This document shows, piece after piece, positions 1 through 11,616 of a stretch of 64,000 bases of DNA. The position numbers and the translations under genes are program-made. Position 1 is the stretch's first letter. Each line of letters begins with the position of its first letter. The stretch comes from Eutypa lata. Its lineage: Eukaryota > Ascomycota > Sordariomycetes > Xylariales > Diatrypaceae. Below the pieces are notes generated by a model. It was given only the letters and a program-made list of their open reading frames with translations, had not been told where the DNA came from and searched no databases. The stretch lies in assembly GCA_022661535.1 (NCBI GenBank), contig JAKULF010000003.1:5642001-5706000 (forward strand). The letters run 5' to 3'.

Positions 1-333
1 GACCCGCCAGCCCGTAAGAATATATTCAACTTTACTGTTCTCAGCGAAGGTATCGATCCCTCGGGGCTTAACCTGAAACCTGGACCTTTACTCGAAGAGA
101 CGTCATACTCAACAAGTATCGCAGCGGCGCTTGCAGGGAAGAAAGATCCGAGCAAAGGAGGAAAGTTTGCGGTGCGATCTCGACGGCCTTGGAAGATATT
201 GATGGAAGTTAGATACTCATTGTTCCTCATACCAATACAAGAAACCGTTTCTTTAAAGTGGCCTTTTAATTCTGAAGCGCTCAATTTAGACCCAAAGGAG
301 TTTATTATTATTATTTATTTTTTAAACTTTTAA
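1..333 (+). CDS. Open frame cut by left edge; possibly decayed subtilase C-terminal block
   Basis: Frame 1 is open from the first base to a TAA at 331-333 (110 codons), so its start lies outside the window. Near residues 46-57 it reads SYSTSIAAALAG. This resembles the block around the catalytic serine in fungal S8 peptidase domains (GTSxAT..AAGxAA), but the usual Gly before Thr-Ser is replaced by Glu. The last 20 codons are A/T-rich and Ile/Phe-rich and look like read-through into non-coding DNA. It could be the end of a gene, a decayed remnant or chance. The family suggestion is weak. Confidence 0.25.
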   Translation, partial: DPPARKNIFNFTVLSEGIDPSGLNLKPGPLLEETSYSTSIAAALAGKKDPSKGGKFAVRSRRPWKILMEVRYSLFLIPIQETVSLKWPFNSEALNLDPKEFIIIIYFLNF

Positions 334-1219
334 ATATTATATATAGGTGGTTAAGGATGGTGTGCACGCCTCTCACCTTCATCGTGGTGTATGTAAGTGC
401 GTTATCACTATTACATATATCCGGGGCGCGGCTATACGGACAACTACAAGATCTGACGGGTACGAACACCGGAAGGGCCGGGCAATAGATGGTAAGCTTT
501 ATGCCATAGTTTAACAACTATCTTACGACGGGCGCCGGGTTTCCCACACTGAGCAGCCGTTTATACGTGGGGTCTCCGGGCCGCCGCGGTCGCGTACTGA
601 CATACGAACATACATCTAGCCTGTTATAGGTGCCATATGCCGCGACCCTCCGCTCACAAGGGCTGGTTTGGCCTGCTGCGCGGGGCCCGCAAGCCCCCAA
701 TGAGCTCCGACTCCTAGGTGCACCAGTGGCGGCAGCCGCAGGTAAGTAGCAGAAGCGGTTGGTCGACGACCTACTTGACGATGCCAACTAAATAGTGGCA
801 GCAATCAAGTGATAGCAGCAGCACCCCTGACCCGCAAATTGGTAGTCCCGACCTCCGTAGTGGCTTTACAGGCTCGGCGCCTAAACACATCCGCGCCGTC
901 TTTCGGATTATGAGATGGCTTGTTGATCAGGTTGCAACTGAAAGGGGGGTCGGAAAAAGGTGACTTGCTAAGTCTAATACGGAAGCTAGCGGGTAATGCC
1001 TATCGGTCCCTTGTCACGAACACCGTCACCCCGGGGCGAAACAACCGCCGGGGTGCCGATTTGCTTTGGAAATACACCGTGGAAACGGGGATTCATATAA
1101 AATGATAAATCATAGGTATTAAGCAGAATCTCAGGACTTACAATTATTAAATTTCCAAGGCTATTAAATATATGCATAACATTAAGATCAGTCTCATTTC
1201 AAAGGAAGTTTAACCAAAG
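334..1219. other. Intergenic, no gene seen
   Basis: Contains only short unsupported open frames, with no coherent splice pairs or tRNA-like folds that I could find. The last 120 bases before the amidohydrolase start are A/T-rich, as expected of a promoter and 5' leader. Confidence 0.5.
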
Positions 1220-2344
1220 ATGCTGCTTCGAACCCCGACAATGGTAGGGACACCCGAACTCGTGATCAACAATGTCCGCATATTTGACGGCACCGAGGTT
1301 CTTCCCGGAACACACAGCGTCGTCGTCTCAGAGGGCCTCATTACTTCCATATCCGAGGCTCTCGCATCGCCAACCTCAAACAACACCACGACTGTTATCG
1401 ACGGCACGGGCTGCTCCCTCGTCCCCGGTCTAATCGACTCGCACGTGCACGTCACAACGGCCCAAGACCTCGACAACCTCGCCTCGTACGGCATCACAGC
1501 AGCATGCGACATGGGCTGCTTCCCGGCATCAATGCTCTCCCAAATCAGGGCGCTCACCACCGACGACAGCGGGCCGCCCCGCCCGCACTTGCTCTCAGCG
1601 GGCACGCCGGCCACCAGTCCCGGCAGCGCGCACAGCCACATTCCCGCGATGCCGGCTGAAGCGCTTCTCACGGACCCCGCAGACGCAGATCGCTTCGTGA
1701 AGAACCGCCTCACTGTCGACCGCAGCGATTACGTCAAACTCATCGCCGACGTGCCGGGCCCCTCGCAGGCGCTCCTCGACGCCCTAACAGCGGCGACGCG
1801 GGCCGCGGGTCTGCGCACCGTCGTGCACGCCGCGACCGCGGAGCCGTTCCGCATGGCGGTGCGGTCCGGTGCCGACTGCGTGACACACGCGCCGCTAGAC
1901 GCGGCGATCGACGATGCGGTCGCTGGTGAGCTCCGAGACCGGGATGGGACCGTCGTTGCCACGCTCACGATGATGGAGAACATCGCGTCGTGGCGGGAGA
2001 CGGCCAACTTCGAACACTCGCTCGAGTCGGTGCGGGTCCTGCGGCGCGCCGGCGTGCGCTTGCTGGCTGGGACGGATGCGAACTCGCTGCCAAGGATGGC
2101 GGTCAAACATGGGGAGAGCCTGGCGAGGGAGCTGGAGCTGGAGGTTATGGCGGGGTTGGAGCCCCTTGAGGCGCTGAGGTCGGCGACGAGCTTGCCGGCG
2201 GAGTATTGGGGGATGACGGGGAGGGGGATGGTCGGGGCTGGGATGAGGGCTGATTTGTTGCTGGTGGACGGTGAGCCGTGGAGTGACATTAGTGATTTGA
2301 GGAAGATTCGGGCAGTGTATATTGGGGGAAGGGCTGTAGTTTAG
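1220..2344 (+). CDS. Metal-dependent amidohydrolase, imidazolonepropionase-like
   Basis: Intronless 374-residue protein of the amidohydrolase superfamily (metal-dependent TIM-barrel hydrolases acting on C-N bonds). The small N-terminal beta domain (LVINNVRIFDG) leads into the metal-binding DSHVH motif with His75 and His77. The other ligands are in order: Lys173 in YVKLIAD, the position usually carbamylated in two-metal members; His203 in VVHA; His223 in VTHAP; and Asp286 in LLAGTDAN. The C-terminus returns to the beta domain (ADLLLVDGEPWSDISDLRKIRAVYIGGRAVV). The length is normal and all expected ligands are present, so it is probably active. No signal peptide is visible, so it is probably cytosolic. 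A second in-frame Met at 1241 (MVGTPEL) fits the family start equally well. The substrate cannot be read from the sequence. Codon third positions are strongly G/C. Confidence 0.88.
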   Translation: MLLRTPTMVGTPELVINNVRIFDGTEVLPGTHSVVVSEGLITSISEALASPTSNNTTTVIDGTGCSLVPGLIDSHVHVTTAQDLDNLASYGITAACDMGCFPASMLSQIRALTTDDSGPPRPHLLSAGTPATSPGSAHSHIPAMPAEALLTDPADADRFVKNRLTVDRSDYVKLIADVPGPSQALLDALTAATRAAGLRTVVHAATAEPFRMAVRSGADCVTHAPLDAAIDDAVAGELRDRDGTVVATLTMMENIASWRETANFEHSLESVRVLRRAGVRLLAGTDANSLPRMAVKHGESLARELELEVMAGLEPLEALRSATSLPAEYWGMTGRGMVGAGMRADLLLVDGEPWSDISDLRKIRAVYIGGRAVV

Positions 2345-2724
2345 CAATGATGATATCAGTTAAGTGTATATGTATTTTAGGCACATGCAGTACGTTGGTA
2401 ATTATAGTTCGGCTCATTACTTGTAAGCTTGATGCTCGTATAATTGATGAACTCATATTTCTTGACCTCGTTCCAATGCCATTCATACTTAAAGGATTGT
2501 AATCGATCTGTAAAAGGTCAAAACGCCAAATTACTAAACCACCTTTGCTATTTCCTGGGCCCTATTAATCCCAAGACTCTAACTCCCGATGCTTTCCTAA
2601 ATTAAATGCGTAACGCCTTCAAACCAACCCTTAACATGTCCGTCCTGTGGTGACAATCTACCAATGATACCGCTCCCACCAGTCCTAACTCTCCCATGAA
2701 TACCGTGTCAATGCATCAATGCAC
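2345..2724. other. Intergenic between convergent genes
   Basis: Holds the 3' ends of the amidohydrolase and the BAS2-like gene. A possible extra 3' exon of the latter could fall here, because its stop codon overlaps a GTGAGT donor-like sequence. Otherwise nothing was seen. Confidence 0.5.
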
Positions 2725-3359
2725 TCACGATCTCCCCAAGTTGCACCCCTGGCCCCCGGCCTCCAAGGCCACGAGCCGCGCCGCGCAAGTGCCTTGAGTA
2801 GCGTCGGTACCGGCACCCGGAGTGCAGCAACCGCTCGCGCAGTCCGCATCGCTAGTGCACGGTCCGGTGATGAACTGCTGGCCGTTCCCGGTGCCGACAT
2901 CCCCGAGACCCGGTTCGTCGAGTCCCGCATTCCCAGTAGGTGCCGCGACCCCACCGTTAACCGTGGTGGTGGCGGCAGGTGGCGGCGGCGCTACACCATC
3001 GTCGCCGAAGCCGCATCCGATCTTCCCCGCCTGCTTATCGGCTTGGAGTCCCGAACAGACGCCAATGTCTTCAAGGCCCTGGCGCCGGAGCGTCGCGCAG
3101 CATGCCGTCACGGCGCAGTCGGCTGAGCTGACGCACTGGCCTCCGATGAACTGCTCGCCGGCTCCGTTGCCGATTCTGCCGACTTGGGCTGGGTCTGGGA
3201 CCTGAGGTGCGGGTGCGGGCATGGCGAGGGCTGTGAGGGCGACTGTGGGAGAGGTTAGTGGATGAATACATGCGTGACTAGATAGGTAGATAGGTGGATG
3301 AGTGGTAGGAGGTTGGTGTACTTACAGATGAGAACTGTGGAGAGAGTTGCGTGAACCAT
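2725..3359 (-). CDS. Secreted cysteine-rich protein, BAS2-like candidate effector
   Basis: Two exons: 3359-3326, intron 3325-3243 (GTAAGT to CACAG), and 3242-2725. The joined start reads MVHATLSTVLIFALTALAMPAPAPQ, a clear signal peptide with cleavage expected near Ala-Met-Pro. The mature protein of about 165 residues holds two related blocks: GNGAGEQFIGGQCVSSADCA followed by CC, and GTGNGQQFITGPCTSDADCA followed by CC. They are separated by a Pro/Ala/Thr linker. This duplicated Gly-Asn-Gly / Gln-Phe-Ile / Cys / Ala-Asp-Cys / Cys-Cys pattern matches biotrophy-associated secreted protein 2 of Magnaporthe and its wide Pezizomycotina family. The signal peptide, Cys spacing and duplication are visible. 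A role at the host interface is inferred from the family. The final TGA lies inside GTGAGT, so a further intron and short third exon (acceptor near 2650) remain possible. Confidence 0.8.
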
Positions 3360-4313
3360 CTTGGCGAGGAAATTGTTTTTGTGGGTGGATAGCTGGGAGT
3401 TGTTGAGTTTGTTTGGAGAAGGCGTAAGCAAAAGGATCTCTTGTTTCAACCTTAGATTGAGATTCTCTTGGTTATGAAATATTTGAGTGTGTGAAATATG
3501 CTGCGAGTGAAGTGAAGATGTAAGATGGTGATGTGCTTGTTGTTCAAATTGACAGCTTTGAAGAGTCCGTAGTCGACTTTAAATATTCCAAAATTACCAA
3601 GTCGCTGTCTATAATTGTTTTAGAGTCGATATGCTTTTCCTCCCGGAGAGGCTTCAACCCGGGAGGCTGAGGCGGCTTTGCCTACTATCATGGTGCACAA
3701 TCAAAGTAGTTTGCTGCTGTGCCGCACCGAGGGTTCGGCACCAGGTTGTCCGGAATGCCATTGCAACGACACAGCCCTATTTATAATTCGAGATCGGGGC
3801 TCGGCAGCCAACATACACTGGGTAGCCAGTTAGATTCCCAGTATATATTTATCTACCCCTTGCATTGATATCCAAAGCGCAGCTGCCAGTGTAAGGGGAC
3901 CGGCATTGTCTTAGCCCGATACCTAAAATACCACATCGATATTTCATTCATGCCATTTCTTCCTCCATTCCACCCATCCAAGCATCCGGAATATTCGAAC
4001 TGTTTTCAAATTCCTGATGGATTCTATTCTTAACCTTCTAGTCGCACTGCTTTTGTTCAAAATAGAAGCCTAACGGGGATAGGTTATTACTAATATCATT
4101 GATTGCGCATGAAGGCGAAGGATTTGTCAATAGGTATGTGCTTGCATTTATCTATGACAGAAATTAAAGTATATACAATTGGTGTAAGTCCAACATATAT
4201 GCTTGAACATATACAATAGTGTGTTTTATATACAAGATAAAATGTTCTCAAATATGCTGCCGAAGTAGATTATACATCTCCTGATACCTTCCACCTTCTA
4301 TATGTCCCACGAC
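3360..4313. other. Intergenic, no gene seen
   Basis: Promoter side of the BAS2-like gene followed by the 3' flank of the GH43 gene. No convincing open frame or repeat was seen. Confidence 0.5.
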
Positions 4314-5633
4314 TTACTGGAAACCAATAAGACCAGAGAACATGTACCTCTTTGAGCCACTAGGGTTTCCAGGGGACGTTCGGCCGTGAAAGACGATGTG
4401 CGCGCCGTCCGTGTCGATGTCCATGTGGCCAGGCCCGTAGATTGGCTCATCAGCGTTCGACTGAGCTAGTATCCCACGGCTACCAAACTCCGCATCGGGG
4501 GCGCCTGCCCACGCATACTGAATATCATAGCTGTCGCTCGAGTAGCAGTGCGTGCTAAAGAACAGAACCTGTATCATGCGTCAATCACTGTTAAACTTAG
4601 CCAGAACAATCCCTAAGTTGAGAACGCTTACGTATTCGCCCGGGTTAACCTTATGCATAGAGGGGCCCTCTACGACGCCATCGTCCTCCTCACCGTTGTT
4701 GTCGAGAATGGTCTTGGCGCTTCCCTCCAAGGAGAGACCATCTCGAGACACTTTCTGGATCTTGATCGGAGTCGGCTTGTAGTCGCTGCTGTGGTCGCCC
4801 CCAGTGCAGGTAGTGGCGCCGCCCAAGGCGTTTCCGTCCACCTTCCACATGATCCAGCGGTACTCGCCGTCGTCGAAGCCAACGGGATCAATGGCGCCTC
4901 CGTTCTCCTGGTCGCAGATAAGGGGCTGATCCTGAGGCGCGAACGGACCGCTTGATGTCGACGAAGTGGCCGCACCGATGCAACGGGCACCGCCTTCCTG
5001 TTTACCGGAGTCTAATCGCGTTCAAGTGTTAGTAACTTTGAAATCGAAAATCATCACGAAGTGAGGGGCAGCGTGCAGGGGGTGGGGGGTCCCTGAGTTA
5101 CAGCTAGACTGGACCGCGCCTCCAGGACAGTTCGAGTGGTGACTAAAGAGACACCTCAAAATGCTTACAATACATGACGAATTGGCCATCATCGTTCTTA
5201 AACACATCCGGCGCCCAGATACCGCGGTCACTCGACGAGACCCATGAGCCGACATCTGGCAACGCATCCGTGTCCGTGAACGTCCAGGAGACTGCATCGG
5301 AAGATTCGGCAATGGGAATATGCGCGTTGTTACTCGACGTCGCGTAGGCCTTCCACGTGTCGCCGTCCTTCAAGATAGACGGATCCGGGAAGCTAATGTC
5401 CATATGCGGGCCGTCCCATCGAGCGTCAAGCGGTCCTGCTAGCTCGGCTTTTGTCGAGTTGATGATGGTCACTGCCTAAACTTGCTGTCAGCACCGAGAT
5501 ACGTTCCGCGAGCCAGAACAATGGCCTATGCCTAAAGATGCGGGGAGTAATGACTTGCCGGCCATGTCTGGGTATTTCTAGAAGGGAGGCCTGCCGCGAG
5601 GCTAACGCTCAGGGCGAAAATGAAGCTCTTCAT
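4314..5633 (-). CDS. Secreted glycoside hydrolase family 43
   Basis: Four exons: 5633-5559, 5475-5169, 5011-4632 and 4568-4314, giving 338 residues. The N-terminus MKSFIFALSVSLAAGLPS is a signal peptide. The three GH43 carboxylates are recognisable in a five-bladed propeller sequence: Asp56 in SFPDPS (base), Asp115 in WAPDV (pKa modulator) and Glu242 in EGPSM (acid). The MYYSG strand, interrupted by intron 2, is typical. GH43 enzymes remove or cut arabinose or xylose residues of plant cell-wall arabinan and xylan outside the cell; the precise specificity is not visible. Intron 1 (5558-5476) has a GC-AG pair with donor GCAAGT, needed to keep the frame from Pro25 into AVTIINS. Introns 2 and 3 are GT-AG. 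The length fits a single-domain GH43 without an added binding module. Confidence 0.87.
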
Positions 5634-8600
5634 AGTGGCAACTCAAAGCAAGATATTTTGTAACTTGATGAAGATCAGATAGAAGATTGGTTAAGACTAC
5701 ACGATTTCAACATCTTGATGATCATGAAGCCTCTTATATAGGTCCAAAGGGACATGCAGTTCATGTTTTTGTCCTTGCAAGCTGTGCCACAAGCCGTTCT
5801 GGCCAAGTTGCAGGACCACTAGCCATGTCGTCTTCACCTGAAGCTGACCGGCACATACTGCAGTGTGCACTGGATCAATGATGACCGCCAAGGTTCTCCG
5901 TGAGCTTCGCCTCACTCATGGTTTGATATGAAGTCGTTCATAAGTGGAAGTTGTCTACAGGCTCCTGCCTAACATATGATTTGCAGGAATAGGCGCGGGA
6001 TTTGGCACGGGATTGGGCATCTTAGGCCAGCCATAAACTACTCGGGAAGACGGCTTACTATGGATCGACGCCGCCTCATTCCGAATCCGCGAGAGTGAGG
6101 GTTTAATTTTAGGTTTTTGATTTTAAAATGCTTCAACGTAGGGCTGTCATCGTTCAGCTGTAATAGTCTCCACTTAATAAACATTTCTTGGGGAGATCAT
6201 ACCGCCCCTTTAAAGTCTACCTCTAGTTACCTAAACCGGTATACACCTCGATATGGCACGAGATAAACAGCTGTTCGTTAATAACCTTGCTCGATAACGG
6301 TACCCATTCCATCACATCGTCTTGGATGAAATTTTGATGTTGTTAGGCGTTGTTCAAAGAATTTTTTATTTTTTTTCCTTTGACACGCCTGACTAAGAAA
6401 GATAAAGTTACGGAGTACCGGTCTACAAGTTAGATAACACCTACTCAACTCGAATTAGAAGAACTCTCAACCTTATTTTCAGCTGCGGCAATTCTTGTGG
6501 GGACGTTCGGAAAGGACACCGCATAGCACTAATTATGCAGGCGGCGGGTATTACAGCTGGAAATGGCGCAGCTAAGATACCCCACAAAATAGGGGCTGAA
6601 GCTGGGAAGACGCAATATTGGCTGCATTATCAGGAGTGCCTACTATAGCTCAACTCCACCGAGCATCGGTGACAGAGGGATTTGCTACGGACAAGATTCC
6701 ACATCGTTTGGTTACTTACTGGGTATACTGTGACCTTTTAGCGAACACGTGAAAGGCAGTTGTAAAATATGAACTACGAAAATAGAAGACCAACCAAGAA
6801 GACAAGCTGGAGGTTGAGTTGAACCTAAGACCTAAGTCAGGGATGTTTAAGGAGCAAAAGACTTCTAATCAACATAGCATGGAGTACTGTTTTTTGTTTT
6901 GTTTTAAACGCCGAACATCATCGCAATTGTATCGGCTTCGCTATATTGGTCCACCGGGTTGACATGGGGAAGGTGGCGGCAGCTGGGGGGGCTCTTTAGT
7001 TAAAATAATTATTCGGTGTATTCGACCTAACCGGACGTAGTCGCGGAGAACCGTGTACATCAGCCGGGGCGGATCTTCGCGTGCGTGTTTAGCTCCGATG
7101 CCCGATGGAGTTGGTGGGTGAGGAGGCGAAGAGCACCGGATCTAACTATAGGCAGGTCAAGGTGTAGTCGTACAATACATATGTAGTAGTTCCACCGCCC
7201 CGGATGGCCAACATATTACCTAGCTACTTAGTAGGGCTGAAGTGGATACGTAGGATCAAAGCCATAAGATCGTACTTCGTATTTGACTAAGGTACAGAGC
7301 ACGCGATGGACAACGTTACATAATGTTTCACGGTGTAACCCGGAAATCTCTAACTATCTAGTTAAGTAGTTATATGTTTCGGTTCGTAGGATCTGTGTTC
7401 GGTATCGTATGCTCCCGTATGCTCCAATTAGATAAGTAGGCACGGCTTTAATTACTCCACTGCAATCTTTACCCCTCCATTTTCTTGGCTATTAAGTACA
7501 TCGTTATTATGTCATGAACAACCTGGGATATAATCCCAGCACTGGATTAAAGATCTGACATGATATAGGTAGGTATCAACCAACCGTTAACCCGGGCTTA
7601 TGCGGGTGGCGCAAAGTGATGGGTTATGATTCATTGTTAGAAAAGATGATTGGGACCCCTCTATATCGTCGGATGATATCTCCCGAACGTAACATGTCTT
7701 TACTGTCGCACAAGGAGCTACAACTCTTTGATATAGGTTTTAAGTATACATCGCCCCCATCTTATGGTGGAGGATTCCAAGCTAAAGGTGTCCAATGTAG
7801 CTCCATTTCACGAAGCCACTTCTCTACTCTAGAAGTTAGAGTTAGATAGGTAGCTGAGCTGAAAAGTGGGACTTAGTATTAGATCATTATTACTACCTAC
7901 CTAGGTATCTATACTACCTGGCTATGGGCGAAGGTAACGGGAAAACTATCCGAACTTATGTGCCTAGCTACCTTGTCTTTCTATTCAGTTTATAGCGGGC
8001 CGTTGAAGGGTTCGGATGATTTAGATAACGACTGTCGTTAGTAAGTACCATGTCAGCTAGGTACCCAGATCCAGATAAGTGCTGAGATTCAATGTTATTA
8101 CCTAATACCGCATAAGGAGGGTGGGTAATTATATATGTAGTTGCGGTATATCTAGCTCCCCCCCTCCCCTCTCCCCCCTCCATAATAATCTGAAAGTTTG
8201 GTGAATAGACAGGTGCATCTGGCCCTATGTAGTAAAAAGCACCACCGGGACGTGATTCCTGTATCTCCTTCTTCTTATGTGCATTCAACAATGGTTTAAG
8301 TTCTGAAACGTTCCATCTTGGATCGAGATGCTTCGAGGTTGGAACTGGGCTGTGTTATGATCTTATGTAGATGTTGTGGTTGTTGGATGATGATCTAATG
8401 CATTTGATACTACATGCTGACCCATAGATCCATTCTAGATCTGATCTATTTTAGGCTACCTAGCTAACCGCGGATTGACGAACCGGGTAATGTGACCTTG
8501 ATAGGCCGGATCATCATTTGTCTATCTTGACATCTCCTGCCTGTCTAGTGGCCCGGGGTTTAAGTGTATAGCGGCACTTATACTCACTTCAAAACCTACA

Positions 8601-9331
8601 ACTTTTCAAATCTACCTACACAATCAATGTCACTATGAAGTACACACACTTCGTTTATCCACATATACTAGGGCGCCCAATCAAGGGGGGAAATGCTAGT
8701 TCAGCTTTAGCCCAGCTTTATCGTGGGTCGACTTACAACACATAATAATCCGAGAGTGACCTTTTGCAATTAGGCTTCATAGTTTTCGAGTGTACGAGGC
8801 ACTCTTATTGGACAATATCTCATGCATTGACCTCGGTCAGCGTCATCCTCTCTTCAAAGGACAATAATATGTATACTGTTAAGAGGTCAGATTTGCAAAA
8901 TAGCTTCACGAAACCTGATCTCACTTCCAATGCAACAGTATGTGCTTTTAGGCTTATATTTCTTTATGTCCTTATCCAAAGTGAGTATTGGCTTAAAGGA
9001 CATGTGATGCTCTTGAGTGATGAAGGCTGAGTTGGTTGATCCTGTGACCATACCTATATATAGGATTCTCAACTTGATGTTATCTCTATTTTCATGATCC
9101 AATATCTATATAACTAACCTCCTCATTCTTCTCACAGCGTCTATCAGTTCACACACCAGCCCTACTACATCAGCAACTCATTCTACCCCCTCTCTAATAT
9201 CACTCATAAAAATTGTTTACCATCAGTCATTAACATAATCCCTCCGCTATTTGAATACTTAAACCCTCAACCATCCATCATCTCCTCTATTTATTATCGG
9301 GACCACCAATCATCATATTTATCAGCCCATC
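5634..9331. other. Long intergenic region with recurrent TAGGTA-type motifs
   Basis: About 3.7 kb with only short isolated open frames (for example 7616-7849 and 7968-8291), which lack splice support or recognisable domains. Runs of the type CTACCTAGGTA and TAGCTACCTAG recur, densest around 7160-7460 and 7850-8060. A C-rich run lies near 8158-8180. The first 300 bases should contain the GH43 promoter. No RNA gene was recognised. Confidence 0.5.
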
Positions 9332-9959
9332 ATGGACCCCTTCAACAACCTTCCCACCAATGCTTCCGTTCCCGGTGACACCACGGACTATGAGTCAGCT
9401 AATGCCGTTTACAACATAACACAGGCCTGGAATGGCCTAAGGATTCAAATCAGCTCTTTTAACCAGATTGTAGCTATCCCTACAGCGTGGTATGGAACTT
9501 GGGGATTTCTTGAGAGACAGATGATTATCAATCTTATGATGTAAGTGCTTCGGACCCCCGCCTTTCATATGTTTCACATTCACTTCCAGTCATATATCGT
9601 ATTACTTTACACGCTCTTATGATCATCCCTCTATCCCCTTGTGCCTACATTCCTCATATAAAAATGATATATCGCATACAAATATCACCTACTACAATTT
9701 TGCAAAACAAATCGTCCAAGTCCTCATCATTTTCACATTGTACTTACCCAGGATTAGGCAAACCGTCGGCAAGGAAGATATATTATTTGCCATGGACACA
9801 AATCTACCGGACCGCATCTATCTTGGCGCGAAACAGGATTTTGATAGAGCCGAGATTGCTTTAGTGTCACTTCCAAACCATGAAGTACCTCTGATGTATC
9901 CCAAAAATGCACAAACGAGCAGTGGGACATCGGCTTCTATTCCAGCAACCACAGCATGA
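9332..9959 (+). CDS. Unrecognised two-exon protein
   Basis: Exon 9332-9540, intron 9541-9589 (49 nt, GTAAGT to TTCCAG) and exon 9590-9959 give an uninterrupted 192-residue frame. Removing this intron joins two open frames in phase across more than 120 downstream codons, which is the main support. The protein starts MDPFNNLPTNASVPGD and has a hydrophobic stretch around residues 111-125 (IVQVLIIFTLYLP), possibly one membrane segment, with a Ser/Thr/Ala-rich tail. No family is recognised. A well-formed intron lies farther downstream at 10209-10280, so the true gene may be longer. It sits alone in gene-poor DNA, and codon use is less G/C-biased than in neighbouring genes. Confidence 0.42.
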
Positions 9960-11616
9960 GGCAGCCCTACTAAACTCGGATCTGGTGGTATGGAGTAGTC
10001 ATCCTCCAGCACGAGTAGGGACGCAGGGTAATGGCAAAGGGGAAATTTGAAAAGAGCAGATATCAGCACCACTTGCCCAGAGGAGGAATAATAAGGCAAC
10101 GGATCCTGGGGCTTGATGATCGGCCTTCTAACTGTCTCATAATGTTCAGTAACTACTTGCGGCCCATCGTCAAGATCCAATGTCCCAGGATTGGAAATGG
10201 CGAAGCCTGTAAGTAAATTGCTTTGTATCTACCCAACTATAAAATAGACCTAACATAGAATTTTCCTCTTTTTCAATCCAGCTAAAATAACCAGTAGTCA
10301 ATAGGACACTCTCCATTTCATTGTTAAGAGAAAATAGGGACAGAGCTCTGATCAAGGTGTCGTTTGCTATAACGTAATGTATTCGGACTAGAAGTACCAC
10401 CAGTGACGAGGCCTGATGGTTCAGAGACATCCCACAGCCTACCTTACAGATGGATAATGTCACCATCGACTCCTTTCACGAATTCAACTTAGTAAATAAG
10501 CAGGGCATCAACTTGAATCTCAACCCTGACTTCCAAAAGCTTTAGGCAGCTCTCAGAGAAAAGACAGTCTCATGACTTGGCTGGCTTGAATATATTATTT
10601 GAGGAGTGATTAAGGTTAACAGCGAAAGGTTCCCCTACCATGGGATGAAAGTGTCGAACGACCTATCCACCATGATGTATCTCAGATGACCTAAGCGCTG
10701 GTCTGTAGGCATCAATACGGAATTTACCTCACCAGTATATACAGAACCATCGACTCGGACTAGCCCCACTCCCTCCCTATCTATATAAGAATAAATTCTG
10801 GCCATGTCGGTTAGAGTTCATTTGCCACCCGAAGCCCATCATTTCCGGCTCATAGCCCGGTAACCATTGTCAAAATCCAGTTTGTTACTTCCCCTGTTAA
10901 ACAGCCATTGTCAATATAAACTAATACGGAGCCAGGGTATCCACGACGGTATTTTAGAACACATGTAAACGGCGGGAGGTGGCACCAAGACAACCGGGAC
11001 GTAATTATCTCCCTAATTTGTTGGAATTAAGGTTTGGTGTTTTGGACACCTCTACAGACACTTAAAGCTAGAGGGTTTTCTTATAGTATAGGCGCATGTA
11101 GCCCCTTTCCAAGTTGACTGATAAATGTATTACTTGGGATTTTGAACTTGATTTGAAAAGACGCACATGACGCTTTACTGTTCTCCCTTGGAATATATGC
11201 AGACTTTGTCAAGGCATAAAACCTATAGGACACAAGTTTGTTAGAAAAATGGGCCGATAGTTACTGCATGACAGCTGCCAACGGCTGTCCTATGGATAAG
11301 GTAGCATTACGTAGATACCTACGTAGGTACTTATAGGTAAGTACATGCGCTATGGAGTCATAGGCCGATCCCACGAGGCAGTGATGTTGCTAAAATCGGA
11401 TTTTGAATAAACAAACCCAATTAGTTGAACTTCAAGATGGCACTCAACGCCGAAAAATGTTGGAACTGAGTTGATTTGATTGCTTACTATTTGGTCACTA
11501 CGTTGGTCTTAGGAACACACCTGCTATCTATTAAGTACATTTACCCCACCTGCAAAGTTCAAATGAAAACTAGAGTCTGATGCATTGAATCGATCCTCTT
11601 TCCTTCCTGAGATTTC
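9960..11616. other. Intergenic; contains an orphan intron-like element
   Basis: Positions 10209-10280 look like a textbook fungal intron: GTAAGT donor, CTAAC branch, a pyrimidine tract and a CAG acceptor. The flanking frame 10031-10208 continues seven codons past the acceptor (SKITSSQ) to TAG at about 10300-10302. This could be a tiny gene or a 3' exon of the gene at 9332. Palindromic TAGGTA-type motifs occur near 11310-11345. Nothing else is supported. Confidence 0.4.

Noticed and set aside
7616..7849. 77-codon open frame in the long intergenic region
   Set aside because: No splice support, domain or coding bias; includes TAGGTA-type repeat sequence at its end.
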